The notes beneath the pieces are model-generated. The model was not told the DNA's origin, searched no databases, and saw nothing but the letters and a program-made list of their open reading frames with translations. Positions 1 through 12,141 of a stretch of DNA of 64,000 nucleotides are shown here, piece by piece. The stretch spans positions 39,548,909 through 39,612,908 of the forward strand of contig OZ024856.1 of assembly GCA_964017155.1 (NCBI GenBank), read 5' to 3'. The stretch comes from Oasisia sp. SBJ-2009. Its lineage: Eukaryota; Annelida; Polychaeta; Sabellida; Siboglinidae. Positions within the stretch are counted from its first letter, which is position 1; each line of letters opens with the position of its first letter. The position numbers and the translations under genes are program-made.

Positions 1-480
1 CTGTGATGTGTGCCATACAAGCCCCCTCACCTGTGATGTGTGCCATACAAGCCCCCTCACCTGTTATGTGTGCCATACAAGCCCTCTCACCTGTGATGTG
101 TTCCATACAAACCCCCTCACCTGTGATGTGTGCCATACAAGCCCCCTCACCTGTGATGTGTGCCATACAAGCCCCCTCATCTGTGATTTGTGCCATACAA
201 ACCCCCTCACCTGTGATTTGTGCCATACAAGCCCCCTCACCTGTGATGTGTGCCATACAAAACCCCTCACCTGTGATGTGTGCCATACAAGCCCCCTCAC
301 CTGTGATTTGTGCCATACAAGCCCCTTCACCTGTGATTTGTGCCATACAAGCCCCCTCACCTGTGATGTGTGCCATACAAGCCCCTTCACCTGTGATTTG
401 TGCCATACAAGCCCCCTCACCTGTGATGTGTGCCATACAAGCCCCCTCACCTGTGGTGTGTGCCATACAAGCCCCCTCAC
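1..480. repeat. 30-bp minisatellite, 16 copies in window, abutting TDP1 exon 5
   Basis: Sixteen head-to-tail 30-bp units run from the window edge to the TDP1 exon ending at 481. On the minus strand each unit is about 20 bases of that exon's 3' end followed by the first 10 bases of its intron, so every unit repeats the junction CACAG|GTGAGG. The exon-proximal units (421-480) match the exon best; further units carry G-to-A and G-to-T changes. The array continues off the left edge. Long open frames across it come from its 30-base period and are not genes. Confidence 0.97.
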
Positions 481-3400
481 CTGTGGTGTGTGCCATACAT
501 GATCTCCAGCCTGGCCTGACAGAGCCTCAGATTGTCGTACTGAGAGGCCGCTACATCTAGGTCGGTCTTCTCCCGTCTCTGGAAGCCATGCACCAGTAGC
601 AGGGGCTTCTTTCTGCATAACACACTATGCTGCTATAACGACATTTTATAGCTCAAAAACTACACCATGTTAGTAAGTAGTAACCATATACCGTATTGTC
701 CTTAATAGACGCGCACTACCTAATAGACGCCCACCCCCTTTTTAGATACGAAATAATCCATGAACATTTCTTTGAGCGACGCAAAAATGCAACAGAATGG
801 ACGCTACAATTATTATAAAAAATGGTGCCCAGACTAATGCTATTCGAAAATAACAATTGTGGGTAATGTAAATGCTTACCACAAAGAGGGTTTTTATTTT
901 GTATTTTATGGTACTACCAGAGAGAGGCCGTCATGTGCATCAAACAAATGGCGGATTTGTTTACGTTAGATTAAACACTGACTGTTCGCCTAAAGTTTCT
1001 GAGCGACAACAACGAAACAACATATGGTGCTGCTTGTGTATTTTGTTGCATCAATCTAGAAGATATTTACAACAAATTCGGTGGAATTGTGGAAACGAAT
1101 TTGAGTAGAAACAAAGTTGAGATTGTCATCTGTTTCACAATTCCAGACGAATCACCCGCGGGCGCGGAGTGCAACTGGCATCAATTTACTTCGATAACAA
1201 GAATAAGTCGGAGTAACTGTCATATAAATTCATATTCAGGCATATGTGTTTCAGCTTTGCTTCTATCGTTAAGTCAGACAATTGACAATTTCAATAATTG
1301 CATCTGTTACTGCCTTATGAATCTATACTGTTCTAGTCAGGACCACGCACATCGTCATCGATATCGTGTGTTGACACTAATTTGCCATTTCGGATGCACA
1401 TGACCAATACAACCTTTAGATGCAGTAAATCCACTCTACGTTCACATTACTACATTTATTTAAAATTATACAAACAATTTGAAGAACACGTAATTTGCAC
1501 TGAAAGCATTATGCAGTAAAAAAAGTTGATTTAAAAAGAAGTATGTATCCGGTCATTCATTTGAAGGCGCTGTACATGTGCGTACTTCAGTGGCGCCACA
1601 TTGCGGATTAGTTATCTACTCTGTTTAGAAACCGATATAACGGGTGGCCACGTTCCTCCCACTTTTGATAAATTAATAGACGCGCACCCAAGCCTTCCCA
1701 CTCGCGCACTGCGCGTCTATTAAGGAATACAAAATAATTCTCACAACACCTGTGCTACTGCTAGGAATATTCCAGATTTAAAAACATTACAAAGAAGGAT
1801 GGTAACACTATGTAATTACTTTGCAAGTAAGAATGAATAAAACATTTATTTTCTATCCCTTTCCAATAATAAAAATCTACGTCTTGATCAAGAACCACTT
1901 AAATGGTGTCTCTTTACAAGGATATATACATGTGTACGTTACCTGAATTCAGCTGGATACTGCGAGAGCAGCCAAGGAATGTCAAACATGTAGTTGAACT
2001 GAATAAAACAAAAGTAGTCAGGTACACATTTGTATGCCAAAATTACATACATCTGAATATCTAAAATATTTGTCAATGACATAACACCACATAATTTATA
2101 CAGTAGATAAATATGAACCCTCATAATTGATTACAATGGCCCTCTATAACTAAGGTAGAAGGTATCGACTGAAGCCAACTGGTGGTGACAGAGGAACTGC
2201 AGAGGGAACACAGAAATATTCGGGGTCATTTATCAACTAAATTATGGGTCACCTTGTCAAAGGAGGACAGGCAATACAGTTTATATTAATAATAATACGT
2301 AATCTATATTTTCTGCAACACTAACATTAAAGCATTTTAAATCACATCAATTCAAATTCACTGACACTTTGACATTATAGTGACCGCCTAAAATTTGGGA
2401 TCAACTCTCTGTTACAGTTAATTCATCTGAAACTACAGCACCTTTTGTAAACACCATCAAAGCATATTTGTCTGAAATTGCATTTCCATCCTAAATTTTC
2501 AGCAGTCCCATGTCCCACTGATGAGTGAGGCCTCTTACCTGCTCTATTTATGATTAAGCGTAACAATTTTGTTTGCTGGAAATGTTGCACCTCTAAGCTT
2601 GAATTTTCAAGGATAGAAGCACAATAGAAGTGTCACTATTATTATGATTGGACACAATGATTTATAAAGTGCTTATAACACCTGTACCTGAACAGACTTC
2701 TGGAGGTTCCCCATACTTGGCGAGAGTATATCTGTGAGAAAGCATTGTGATGATGATATTTATAAAGCTGTTTGGAACAAATACAAACTCAATATTCTAT
2801 CTCGTAACATTACAGAATTCAATCAATTCGTGAAAAATGTGCCATTAGGCAGGTCAATTCCAAGACATGTCAAAACTTACTTGTTTACAGTTACACAGTT
2901 CAATTAGTTCATCCGACTGAGGAGAGCATCTGGGATGTTAGAGGGATACAAAAGGGGTGGAAACCCTAACCCTAACCACCATTATACATCCATACTAAAG
3001 ATGTAACAGTAAAATAAATGATAATGCACCAGAGTATTAGTAGTTTTAATTCCACTGACGCAAAAAATACACTGCTTTATATGAGCTATAACCAAAGCTT
3101 CACCTTTGAGACTGACGGCCAGTCTGGCGTTGTGTGTGGCAGAGATCCCAGCCACCTTTGTGAGCAGGAAACTCAGAGGCTGAGCATCATGAACAACATC
3201 TCGAGCAGTGCTCAGTGGTCTGGAAGAGGTGGATGCTGGTCGGAAGGCTGGTGAGTTGTGTGGTCTGAAGGTCGGTGTTGATGGATGAGCTGCGGAGGCT
3301 GGAGAAGACGAGGTGTTTGGCAACTTCATTCGTTTGCTTGGAGGGGAAGAGTCTTCTCTCGGCCTGCCCTTGTCTGTTGCTGCAAAATGTACATCAGACA

Positions 3401-4622
3401 ATGAGAACCTTTAAAAGAAACATGTCACATGATTCATCTACCTTCATTCTGAGCCGAGTTGCTTGTGTAATTATATTGTACGCAGATATTTTACACCTTT
3501 ATTTACAACTTGTGTTCGTTGTGTCAAAACTATAAATATTTGTTGTCTTATGACTTCACAAATAAAAAAATTATATGACGATGTTGATACATTCTATAAC
3601 AAATAAAACATGGACCATCACATTAACAGTGATTATCAAAAAGATTTTATTTTGCTTATACTTGTCATTTTAAACTCATTTAACAATAAACCAAACATTT
3701 CTACTACTATATCTACAATGTGTATTGAAGCTCATATGTTTGCATACATAAAGTTTTGATAACCTATCAGATAAACAGAACTTCCAAAAATGAAAAGTTG
3801 AGCATTTCATATACAAACTACATTATAACAAGATAATCTATCCAAGCACCACAAACCTGATTTAACCTGATTTGTGATGGGAGATTTGTACTTACCTGGA
3901 TGCTTGAACTCACGAAAATGGACTGGATTTTTTCTGTAGCATTTTGTGCCATATTTACACAATGGTCGATTGTCAGCAGTCTTCACAGGTGATCTGTTTT
4001 TAATTACTTGTACTTCGCTTGTTTTCTTGTTCTTCTCATCAGATGGCGCCACTCTCTTCATTCCTCTTGGCGACTTAGACTGTTCAACTACGTCTGAATC
4101 ACCATCAGAAATTTGATCTGATTGTCTCAATTCTGCTGACCTAAAGCGTTCAGTTTTCAATATATCTGGCATGGTGCTAGGGTGTTTTCTCTTGTTTGAG
4201 CCAGCGTTTTTAGCAAATGAGGCACGCTTACTGGAATATTTATCTTTCAATAAATGCACCGATGAGTCCGAGTGAGTATCGCTAATGTCATGTGCATATT
4301 CAGTTTCTTTTACTCTGCATGCATCTTTTGATAGATGCGACATGATATTGTTTTCTGCTGAACTATTTGCTGATGTTGAAGGTATATCTTTAACACCACA
4401 TAAATGGTGTGCATGTTTCACTGACAAAGGGTCTTTTAAATCACTGATCGTACAGGTTGTGTCAGTTTCTTGTAAATCAACTGTAATATCTGAATCAGTG
4501 TCACTGACTATATGCTCCTTTCCCTGGACGGTTTCACTTTCAAACAGCTTATGATTAGGACTAACACTCCGTTCGGTATCTGGATCAGAGTCACTACGAA
4601 TGGAGACCAGCAGATTACTCAT
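1..4622 (-). CDS. TDP1: Tyrosyl-DNA phosphodiesterase 1 with N-terminal PBZ finger (3' end outside window)
   Basis: TDP1 hydrolyses 3'-phosphotyrosyl bonds left by stalled topoisomerase I, in the nucleus and mitochondria. Exons on the minus strand: 4622-3896, 3379-3104, 2731-2688, 1998-1943, 612-481; all junctions are GT/AG and the phases chain (1, 1, 0, 2, 2). Exon 1 encodes an acidic, Ser/Asp-rich disordered region and, at about residues 219-242, a PBZ finger (CKYGTKCYRKN...H...HP). Exon 2 is low-complexity and then enters the family core (PLSFLLTKVAG). Exon 3 encodes DILSPSMGNLQKSVQ, exon 4 FNYMFDIPWLL...QYPAEFR, exon 5 KKPLLLVHG and ends in YGTHH. The last His is the first catalytic-motif (HxK) histidine by alignment to human H263; the Lys lies in the next exon, off the edge. 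About 411 residues precede this point, against 263 in human, so the N-terminus is longer. ATG 4622 is the first ATG in its frame. Confidence 0.95.
613..1942. mobile_element. TIR-bounded element (about 693-1730) in TDP1 intron 4
   Basis: Within the intron the sequence GTATTGTCCTTAATAGACGC at 693 recurs as its reverse complement near 1710-1730 (TGCGCGTCTATTAAGGAATA), with a 2-base indel. A further TAATAGACGC copy lies just inside each end. This gives a roughly 1.04-kb element with about 22-bp inverted termini, probably a non-autonomous DNA transposon. The CCGTATT...start resembles pogo/Tc1-like termini, but no transposase motif is visible in the internal reading frames at 872-1403 and no target duplication is obvious. 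Confidence 0.6.
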
Positions 4623-6127
4623 TGCATGAAGCCTACGGGTTAACAAGAACGAGCGCGTGAATACATCAATAAACACGCAACACACAGACGATTACTCGGT
4701 TGAAACGAACCATGTTATCTAGTGTAAATTGGTGAATCCGTAAATTGCATACGTAGGCGTTTGTTGGCAAGAATAAACAGAAACCACTCATTTATCGCCC
4801 ACTAACTGTTATAATGATACATTCTCCAACTCGCGTGCTTTGTCTTTACATGACAGTTACGGCCCCTCATTTAATATAACTAGAGAACTTATTTTTTGAG
4901 ATAGTTTCTCTCTGCAATATTGCTATCTGTGAAACAAAGTACTTTCTACTGCCCGCCTTTTGCAGACGGACACGGAGCTATATTACTCCTTGAACGTATA
5001 TTTTCGTATACTCAAGTTAACTAAATGGACACTAAATAGTGTTGGTTAATTTTACGGAATTCATAATTTTATACATCGTTAATTATGTGTTTTGAAAACA
5101 AAACAATTTCATTTTTGTCATAATTGATTATATATTTATCGAATACGAAAATAACAATTAAATAATTGCTATATAAATAATTATGTACAAATTCATGGCG
5201 GAAGATTTTTCTGTTTTAAAAGCGGGTTTCTGCAACTTTACTGCATTTATATAGACACTGACATCGTGCATGCACATCTTGTCAACAGTGAGTTTCTTTA
5301 TTTGGGTAAGTAATGATTTTAATTTGTTTGTATCATAACTTGTGCTCGTCAATATGACTCACTCGCCTGTCAAAACATGTTCTGACAGCAACCGGCTAAC
5401 AGTAACAACCGAGTTGAGGTGAGCGTGGTTATCAAACGGAAACGTGTGGTGCTTCACACTCACAGCGTGTATTATCAATTTAGTAGTGGTGGCGATTTAC
5501 TGAGGAAGAACAATCCTGCCATGAGAAAACTAAGCTTTTGTAAGTATTATTTTCAGGGGGTCAATTATTAGTTTGTCTTTAATATTACAATAACTCAAAA
5601 TAAGAATGGCATGATCATCATCATGATTACATGAATTCATTTTACAAGTCAGTTACAGTATATTTTTTGCAATCTTAAATTATTGGCATTCATAAATTAT
5701 TAGGCCTGTTTCAAAACAGTTTTAACTTTAACTATCTTTTTGAACATATGATGTGCATTTGTTCGGAATGTCATTCTACATCACTTCAAAAAGATCATAC
5801 AATTGTTTAAATTGTGATTTAGACCCGTTTAATTATGTTGAGTTTATGTAAACAAGCCAATGTCACAGCTACATATACTAGCTCATCCCAGATGCATCAG
5901 AACCACAAAGATGTAAACTGCATACAAAGAGTCTGAAATTAAATTAAATATCAAAAAACTAGTAAATGTTAGTTCATTTATAAAAAAAATGCATTACAAA
6001 CAATAAACGATATAATTATAATAGTAATGATAACAACACCCTAACATGTATATTTAGTGTTACTATTATATTGTTTGATTTATTATTTAATGTTGTTGTT
6101 GATGTGTGTTTACAGTTGGTTTGAGAA
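4623..6127. promoter_or_regulatory. Divergent TDP1 / B9D2 promoter interval
   Basis: This 1.5-kb interval separates the TDP1 start (minus) from the B9D2 start (plus), so both promoters should lie here. A candidate B9D2 5' non-coding exon ends at 5539, before the donor GTAAGT; the acceptor of the coding exon is at 6115. No TATA box is convincing. The remainder (4900-5350 and 5640-6060) is AT-rich, with no supported gene. Confidence 0.55.
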
Positions 6128-7519
6128 ATGGCTGAAGTACATGTGATTGGACAGATAGTTGGTGGCAGTGGCTTCCCCGAAAACCGACTCTTTTGTAAAT
6201 GGGGAATTCACACAGGTGAGTGGGGGTCTCGAGGGGCTCTTCTTCGGTCAGTGAAATTAATATCGGTGGCATTTTATTTAATAAATAAGTGTACTGTGAA
6301 GTTTATTAGGCAAACAGGAGAAAATAGGCTGGTATTATGGTATACGATATTGTAGCATTCAAACTGAATAAATTGCTCCACTATGTAATTATTATTGTTT
6401 TTATCAGATACTGTATCATAATTTACACTGTATAGGAGTTTCTCTGGATAATGTTGTGGAGCTGTCCATTTATGCATATCCAGCCAACAAAAAGTAAAAT
6501 CCTATTATGAATCTTCAATCATGTCAACCTTCCTTGCTACCCAGCCTACCCCATGTGTCATTATAATTCATGCGATTGCCTTCATGTGATGATGTATACA
6601 TGTGTTGTTGCAGGAAGTGCGTGGCGGGTGTTGGCAGGCCTGCGTGAGGGTCAGACACAGGTTGACTTGCCCCAGGATGGAGAGTTCGCCTACTGGGCAC
6701 ATCCCATCGACTTGCACTTCTCCACAAAGGGCCTGCAGGGTAAGACCCTCCTGCTAGACACTGAGAAACCTCATCTGTTTCAAATTTGTTATATAAATTG
6801 CAGATTTTGTATGGTTATGCTAAGCATCTTCATAAATTAATATTTTTAAAATGCTTTTATTTCAAGAGTAGAACCCTTGTTTTTATATCTAACCATTAAA
6901 ACCACATTGTCTCAGTAGTTTTCTTTAGTAATATTGGTTGTGTTATTGTTATTAATTTATGTTTAACCAACCTGTATAGGATGTCAGTTTTGTTAAACAT
7001 TCACAGTATGTAATTTGTTCGATTCATTCATCATCTGCTACTGGGGCGGACTTTTGCGGCATGTGGTTATATCAGTGACATAGCAGTGGGTACTTGCCAA
7101 TCAAAATTCTTGCTTGCCCAACACTACCCATGTTCATCACAGTGTCACTGTCTCTAGAGTACCTACACCGTTCATTCGCATATACTACTTTGTGTCATCG
7201 CAAAGGCTGGCCCAAGATCCACCTGCAGGTGTGGCATCAAGACAACTATGGCCGCAACGAGATCTACGGCTATGGATTCTGTCACGTCCCCACATCCCCA
7301 GGGTACCACGAGATTGTCTGTTCTACATGGTGTCCCACGGGGTCATCCGATGACCAGGTCACGCGCATGTTTATTGGTGGCGGACCACAACTGAGGAACC
7401 CAGACTTGATCTACAGTGGCGCCGACCGCTATCACCTCAAGACAATGGCCATGGGAAGTGTGCATCTCCGCATCGGTGTAATACTGAGGAACTTTGACAA
7501 ATACGGCATCGAAAGCTGA
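6128..7519 (+). CDS. B9D2: B9 domain-containing protein 2 (transition-zone protein)
   Basis: B9D2 is a subunit of the MKS/B9 complex at the ciliary transition zone, where it helps gate membrane-protein entry into cilia; it works with MKS1 and B9D1. Coding exons are 6128-6215, 6614-6739 and 7206-7519 (phases 1 and 1), giving 175 residues, the same length as human B9D2. The protein begins [18 protein letters not shown] and the single B9 domain fills nearly all of it; family signatures include [37 protein letters not shown] and [10 protein letters not shown]. The start is fixed by the family N-terminus. A likely 5' leader exon upstream would create a short overlapping uORF. No breaks are seen. 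Confidence 0.97.
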
Positions 7520-9254
7520 TGTGTGTAGATGACGGAAAATGTAAAATAATGTATTGTGCCTTTGCGTTTGTATTTGCATGTTATTTATTATGTTATCTTT
7601 GTTCTGGTCTGATGAAGTCACTTGCAAACTGTTGGTTGTAAAAATGAAGGAGTTATATAATGATGAATATAATTTATACTAAGATTTGAGGAAAACCAGA
7701 TTTATTGTATTGCTGTCTTCCAAACAAAGTTTGTTGCTTTGGTAAAATTAGCATTTTAGTTGCTAATGCTTTCAGGTGCGTTAATGTATCATAAGTAGAA
7801 CTATTTATTTATTATTAACTGTTAAAATAATGATTATGTTATAATGAATGTTAGCAGCTCTTATGTGTATCTAACTTACAACCTTGAATGACTAAGGATG
7901 CTGCTGATTATTCTGCATCCTCAGGACCCTCTGGCACATCTTACTGTCCAACCACTGAAGATGTTTTGAGCCCATTATAGGGTGAATATGATATGTAGTC
8001 AATAAGACTCCTGGAAAATCTCATAATTTATCTTTTATGTTCAACAATGAACATTCTTTTTCCAATTAAAAAAATTAAATTATTCTCAGATGTTTTTCAC
8101 TCCTCTTGAGACACAGGCAAGGAAAACTGGATGGCAACTTGATGACTAGAACTGTCCTGTAAATGTTGTAGTTATATCTGTCCATTCCTTAAGAGACGAC
8201 GAGTGCTTATGTATAAATATGGTTTTGATACAGGTCAAACGTAATGCAGGAAAGATTCATAATTTAGTGACTATTTTTATTGTGACCTATGTAAATTAAT
8301 TGTCATATTTCTAGGCACATATCTGTAGGGGTGTTTTATTAACCTATGGGTTATAGAAAGAGGATATTCCGGAATGTGTATTTAGATAATTATAATCATG
8401 AACCTGTATGCTCTTTACAGCTTTGGAGTCGTGATAATCAGGTGGCCTCATTGTCATGTTTTGAAGGCTAAAGCTAGTGAAACTGTTGTAATCAATTCTA
8501 AAATGAAACTACAATTTTCTGAAGAAGTATGAAAAATAAACTGTAAATATCATGGTGACGTAACTTGTATTGCTGCGATAAAGGTAAAGTAAGTAAAACA
8601 GGTTATTTGATTGATGCCTCTCATAATGTTAATAAGTTGCACAATTCAGGTTGTTACATCATATTCTAAGGTAAAAACAGGAGTAGTCCAAATATGTATA
8701 AATGTAAAGGCTATACAACACATGTATAATTGTATTGAATTTATTAAACATTTCTAGAAATTTATATGTTGTACTCTTATTGAATTTATATCATATGCAT
8801 CTATATCAAGTCTGTGGACAGCATTATGGTATTGATACATTTCTAGGCTGTTGTTTGAAGCATGCTGTGGTGCTGGAGGTATTGATACATCTCCAGGCTG
8901 TTGTTTGAAGCATGCTGTGGGGCTTGAGCTATTGATACATCTCCAGGCTCTTGTTTGAAGCATCCTGTGGTGCTGGAGGTAATGATACAGATTATACAGC
9001 AACAACAGCACTGGATTAATTGTACTTTCCTAAAATTACAATACTTTTGAGTTTCAAAACCTTGGAGATTTTAGATTTAGATGAGATTTTTAGATGTATT
9101 TGTTTATTGTGACTTGCAACATCTCTGCCCTGTTGGTTTGACTTTGGAAGATGGAAGAAGGGTGCTCTTTGTTGAAGATCTGAAGCGAAAATCCGCACGA
9201 TTTATAAGAATGTAGAAGTTTCAAAAAATTCTGGAAAACTGCAAGAAAATCAGG
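7520..9254. other. B9D2 3' flank: UTR and AT-rich intergenic DNA
   Basis: No gene is supported here. A possible polyadenylation signal AATAAA lies at 8535-8540, about 1 kb after the B9D2 stop. A three-copy 50-bp repeat occurs at 8831-8980. The rest is AT-rich without conserved-looking frames. Confidence 0.6.
8831..8980. repeat. 50-bp tandem repeat, 3 copies
   Basis: Three direct copies start at 8831, 8881 and 8931, each beginning ATTGATACAT and containing TTGTTTGAAGCAT. They differ by a few bases. The open frame on the minus strand across them is a repeat artefact. Confidence 0.9.
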
Positions 9255-9420
9255 AAGGATTGATAGGCAACTCTTCCGAAAGACACAGTCACAGGCAATG
9301 GCAATTGGCAATGCGAGTTGAACGAAATTGCCTAACTCTTAGACTTAGTGTCAAAACGGCGGCAGGTGGGGTTGAACCTCCGTCCCCTCGATTGATAGTC
9401 CGGCACGGACATAATGAGAA
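9255..9420 (-). mobile_element. Truncated tRNA-derived SINE (family 2), antisense
   Basis: The reverse complement reads a tRNA-like B box (GGTTCAACCCC) after GGGGACGGA, then a body containing GTGTCTTTCGGAAGAG. The same arrangement recurs at 52560-52893, which keeps the A-box end (GGTCGAGTGGTAGGGC). It lies just upstream of FCF1. Confidence 0.75.
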
Positions 9421-9618
9421 AACTAACAAATACTGCCGTTTTCGTGGAAGCTCAACTTCAAGTGCCACTGCGTTGTACTCGATTTCACGGTCCGTCTGAC
9501 GTGCAATGTAAAGCCAATTACCCCCCGCAGAGTCAGCTCGCTGCCTGCGCGCGCGTGGGGTATGAATAAGTAGTGACACCTGGCGATCAACATCACTATT
9601 AATCACGAACACGACAAC

Positions 9619-12110
9619 ATGGTAAGTTTTGCTCTGATTTCCACTGCGTCGATTTGCTTTTATTGGTAATGCCGTTACAATAGTAACGTTTTTAATAATT
9701 CTTTTTGAAGGGTAAAACCAAGAAGACAAAACAGTTCGCTGCCGTGAAGAGGATGATCAATCTGAAAGACACGAGAATGTGAGTAAAACGTGTAGAGTGA
9801 GCGATAAATAAGGAAATATGAATATCCAATCCGTTTATTACCGCCGGCTAAGCCTCCCATTGCCCGCCAGGGGCATGGCATGGGCATGAACTTAAAAAAT
9901 AGACAAGTTAGAGAGGCGTTAATATTGTAAGTAGTTCGCACATACGCCTGGTTCAGTACCCAGACATGGTATATTTGGTATACAAATCTGGCTCTAAACA
10001 TTGGGGACTATGTTGTGGGAGCCGGATGTTTCAGCCAAAAACAGCTTCGGCACATTGTGCCGAAACATCCATTTCTGCAATCGTGGAAGTGCCGAAACAT
10101 CCGTTTCGGCAATTGTTGAAGTTCGGTCGGAGTGTGCCGAAACATCCGTTTCTGCAATCTTGTGCCGAAACATCCTGTGCCGAAACATCCGCCCTGACTT
10201 GCGTATTATACATAATTTTGGAATTATTTGTATTACTTGCGTATTATTTGCGTTGCTTGTCATTCCATTGCGAGTAATATATAATGTATATTATTATTTG
10301 ACTAATATTTGCAAAATTCGTTTTTTTATTATTATTTCTTGGTTAATATTGGGGGATTTGTATTACTTGCGTATTATTTGTGTTGCTTGTCATTCCATTG
10401 CGAATAATATATATTAATATTATTATTTGACTGATATTTGCAAAATTCGTTTTTTTATTATTATTTCTTGGTTAATATTGGGGGATTTGTATTATTTGCA
10501 TATTATTTGAGTTGCTTGTCATTCCATTGCGAGTAATATATAATGTATATTAATATTATTATTTGACTAATATTTGCAAAATTCGTTTATTTTTATTTTT
10601 TGGTTAATATTGGGGGATTTGTATTACTTGCGTATTATTTGCGTTGCATTGCGAATAATATATATTAATATTATTATTTGACTAATATTTGCAAAATTCG
10701 GGATTTAAAAAATTATTTCTTGGTTAATATTGGGGAATTTGTATTACTTGCATATTATTTGCATTGCTTGTCATTCCATTGCGAGTAATATAATATATAA
10801 TGTATGTAGTTATTTAAAATGGAACAATGTGCTCAAGATGGGTCTCCCTCAAGATCTTCAATTAGATTAGCGCAGACCACTTTTATTAGGAAACGGTTAG
10901 TGCCACAGCAATCAAGCAACCAAACAAACACCTATTGTAAGGACGGTATTTAAAAGGGAACAATGTGCTTAGGATGGGTCTCCCTCAAGATCTTCAATTA
11001 GATTAGCGTAGGTCACTGTTTACCAGGATGAAGTTAGTGCTACTGCAATCAAACAACAAGTAAACATCCATTGTAAGGGTCTTATCTCATATGTATTACA
11101 TCGCAAACAATACAGACGTGGTAAGGTCATTCCTAAAACATCTTCAATTAGGTACACAGGCCGTGCAGAAGAATTAATTAATTAAATTATAACGGCCGCA
11201 AATGTAATACATCCATTTTATTATACATATATATATATATTTGTAATATTCATATATATATGTGTATATGTATGTATATATGAATATTACAAATTTATGT
11301 ATTACATTTGCGCCCGTTATAATTTAATTAATATAACTGGTATATGGTATTAATATATATGGTCAAATTTAAATACATACATTTGTAATATTCGTGTATA
11401 TATATATATATAATATATATATATATTATAATATATATATATATATACACACAAAGATGGAAATGCCCATCATCATGCAAATGACATATAACTAATCATA
11501 ATACATTTATTACATTAATTTGTTACTAAATTATACAATTTTAAACAACCACGTTTTGATTTTAAGCGCTCTGCTCCGCGTATATGAAGCAGTTTCCCGT
11601 ACAACCAAATGTGTGCCGAAACGTCCGTCCTTAGATTTCCGCTGCTCGTGTACAGTGTGCCAAATCATCCGTCACGGCACACCCGAGTTTTAACGAGGTG
11701 TGTCGAATCATCCGTCTGAGTAGGTCGGAGTGTGCCGAAACATCCGTGTGCCGAAACTGTTTTTGGCCGAAACATCCGGGACCCCTATGTTGTGTATCCT
11801 TCGTGAATCGAAGAATCTTCGCGAATCTGAGAATCACGTTATTCCCTCGTTAATGTCTGTCCCATATCAATTTGAGACGTAAAAGAACCACTGAGGACTA
11901 CAGACACCCTGGCAGTGACCACCCTCAGTGCCAGCATAGTGCCATAGAAAGGTCGGCTTGGCGTAAATGTTCTGAAAAACGTTGCCTAATATAATGAGAC
12001 CTCGTAACTAAAACCAAGAACAAGGAAGTTTATTTAGACCCAGTACAATCAGCATAAAACACACACATATATATATATATATGTGTATATAATATGTATA
12101 TATATATATA

Positions 12111-12141
<31 letters not shown>

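Larger units (their letters stand above)
10008..11794. mobile_element. Non-autonomous TIR element with 9-10 bp target-site duplication, in FCF1 intron 2
   Basis: The direct repeat CTATGTTGTG occurs at 10008-10017 and 11785-11794. Immediately inside are inverted termini of about 36 bp: left GGAGCCGGATGTTTCAGCC (from 10018), right the reverse complement of ...GGCCGAAACATCCGGGACCCC, both continuing into CAAAAACAG(C/T)TTCGGCAC. Many copies of GTGCCGAAACATCC, in both orientations, lie inside the ends (10040-10190, 11610-11775). The interior holds a 130-bp tandem array, a duplicated 133-bp unit and AT microsatellites, with no transposase. The 9-10 bp duplication would suit hAT-, P- or MULE-like enzymes; the family is not recognised. 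Confidence 0.88.

Noticed and set aside
3..618. Open frames of 160-185 codons across the first 600 bases, both strands
   Set aside because: They arise because the 30-bp repeat period is a multiple of 3; the real coding exon (481-612) uses another frame and matches TDP1.
872..1403. Two overlapping plus-strand frames in the TDP1 intron
   Set aside because: They lie inside a TIR element, show no transposase signature and are on the strand opposite to TDP1.
2961..2979. Interstitial telomere-like CCCTAACCCTAACC
   Set aside because: Only about two and a half units; too short to mean more than chance.
5158..5352. 64-codon minus-strand frame between TDP1 and B9D2
   Set aside because: No ATG at its start, AT-rich end, and no recognised motif; a lead exon cannot be excluded but is not supported.
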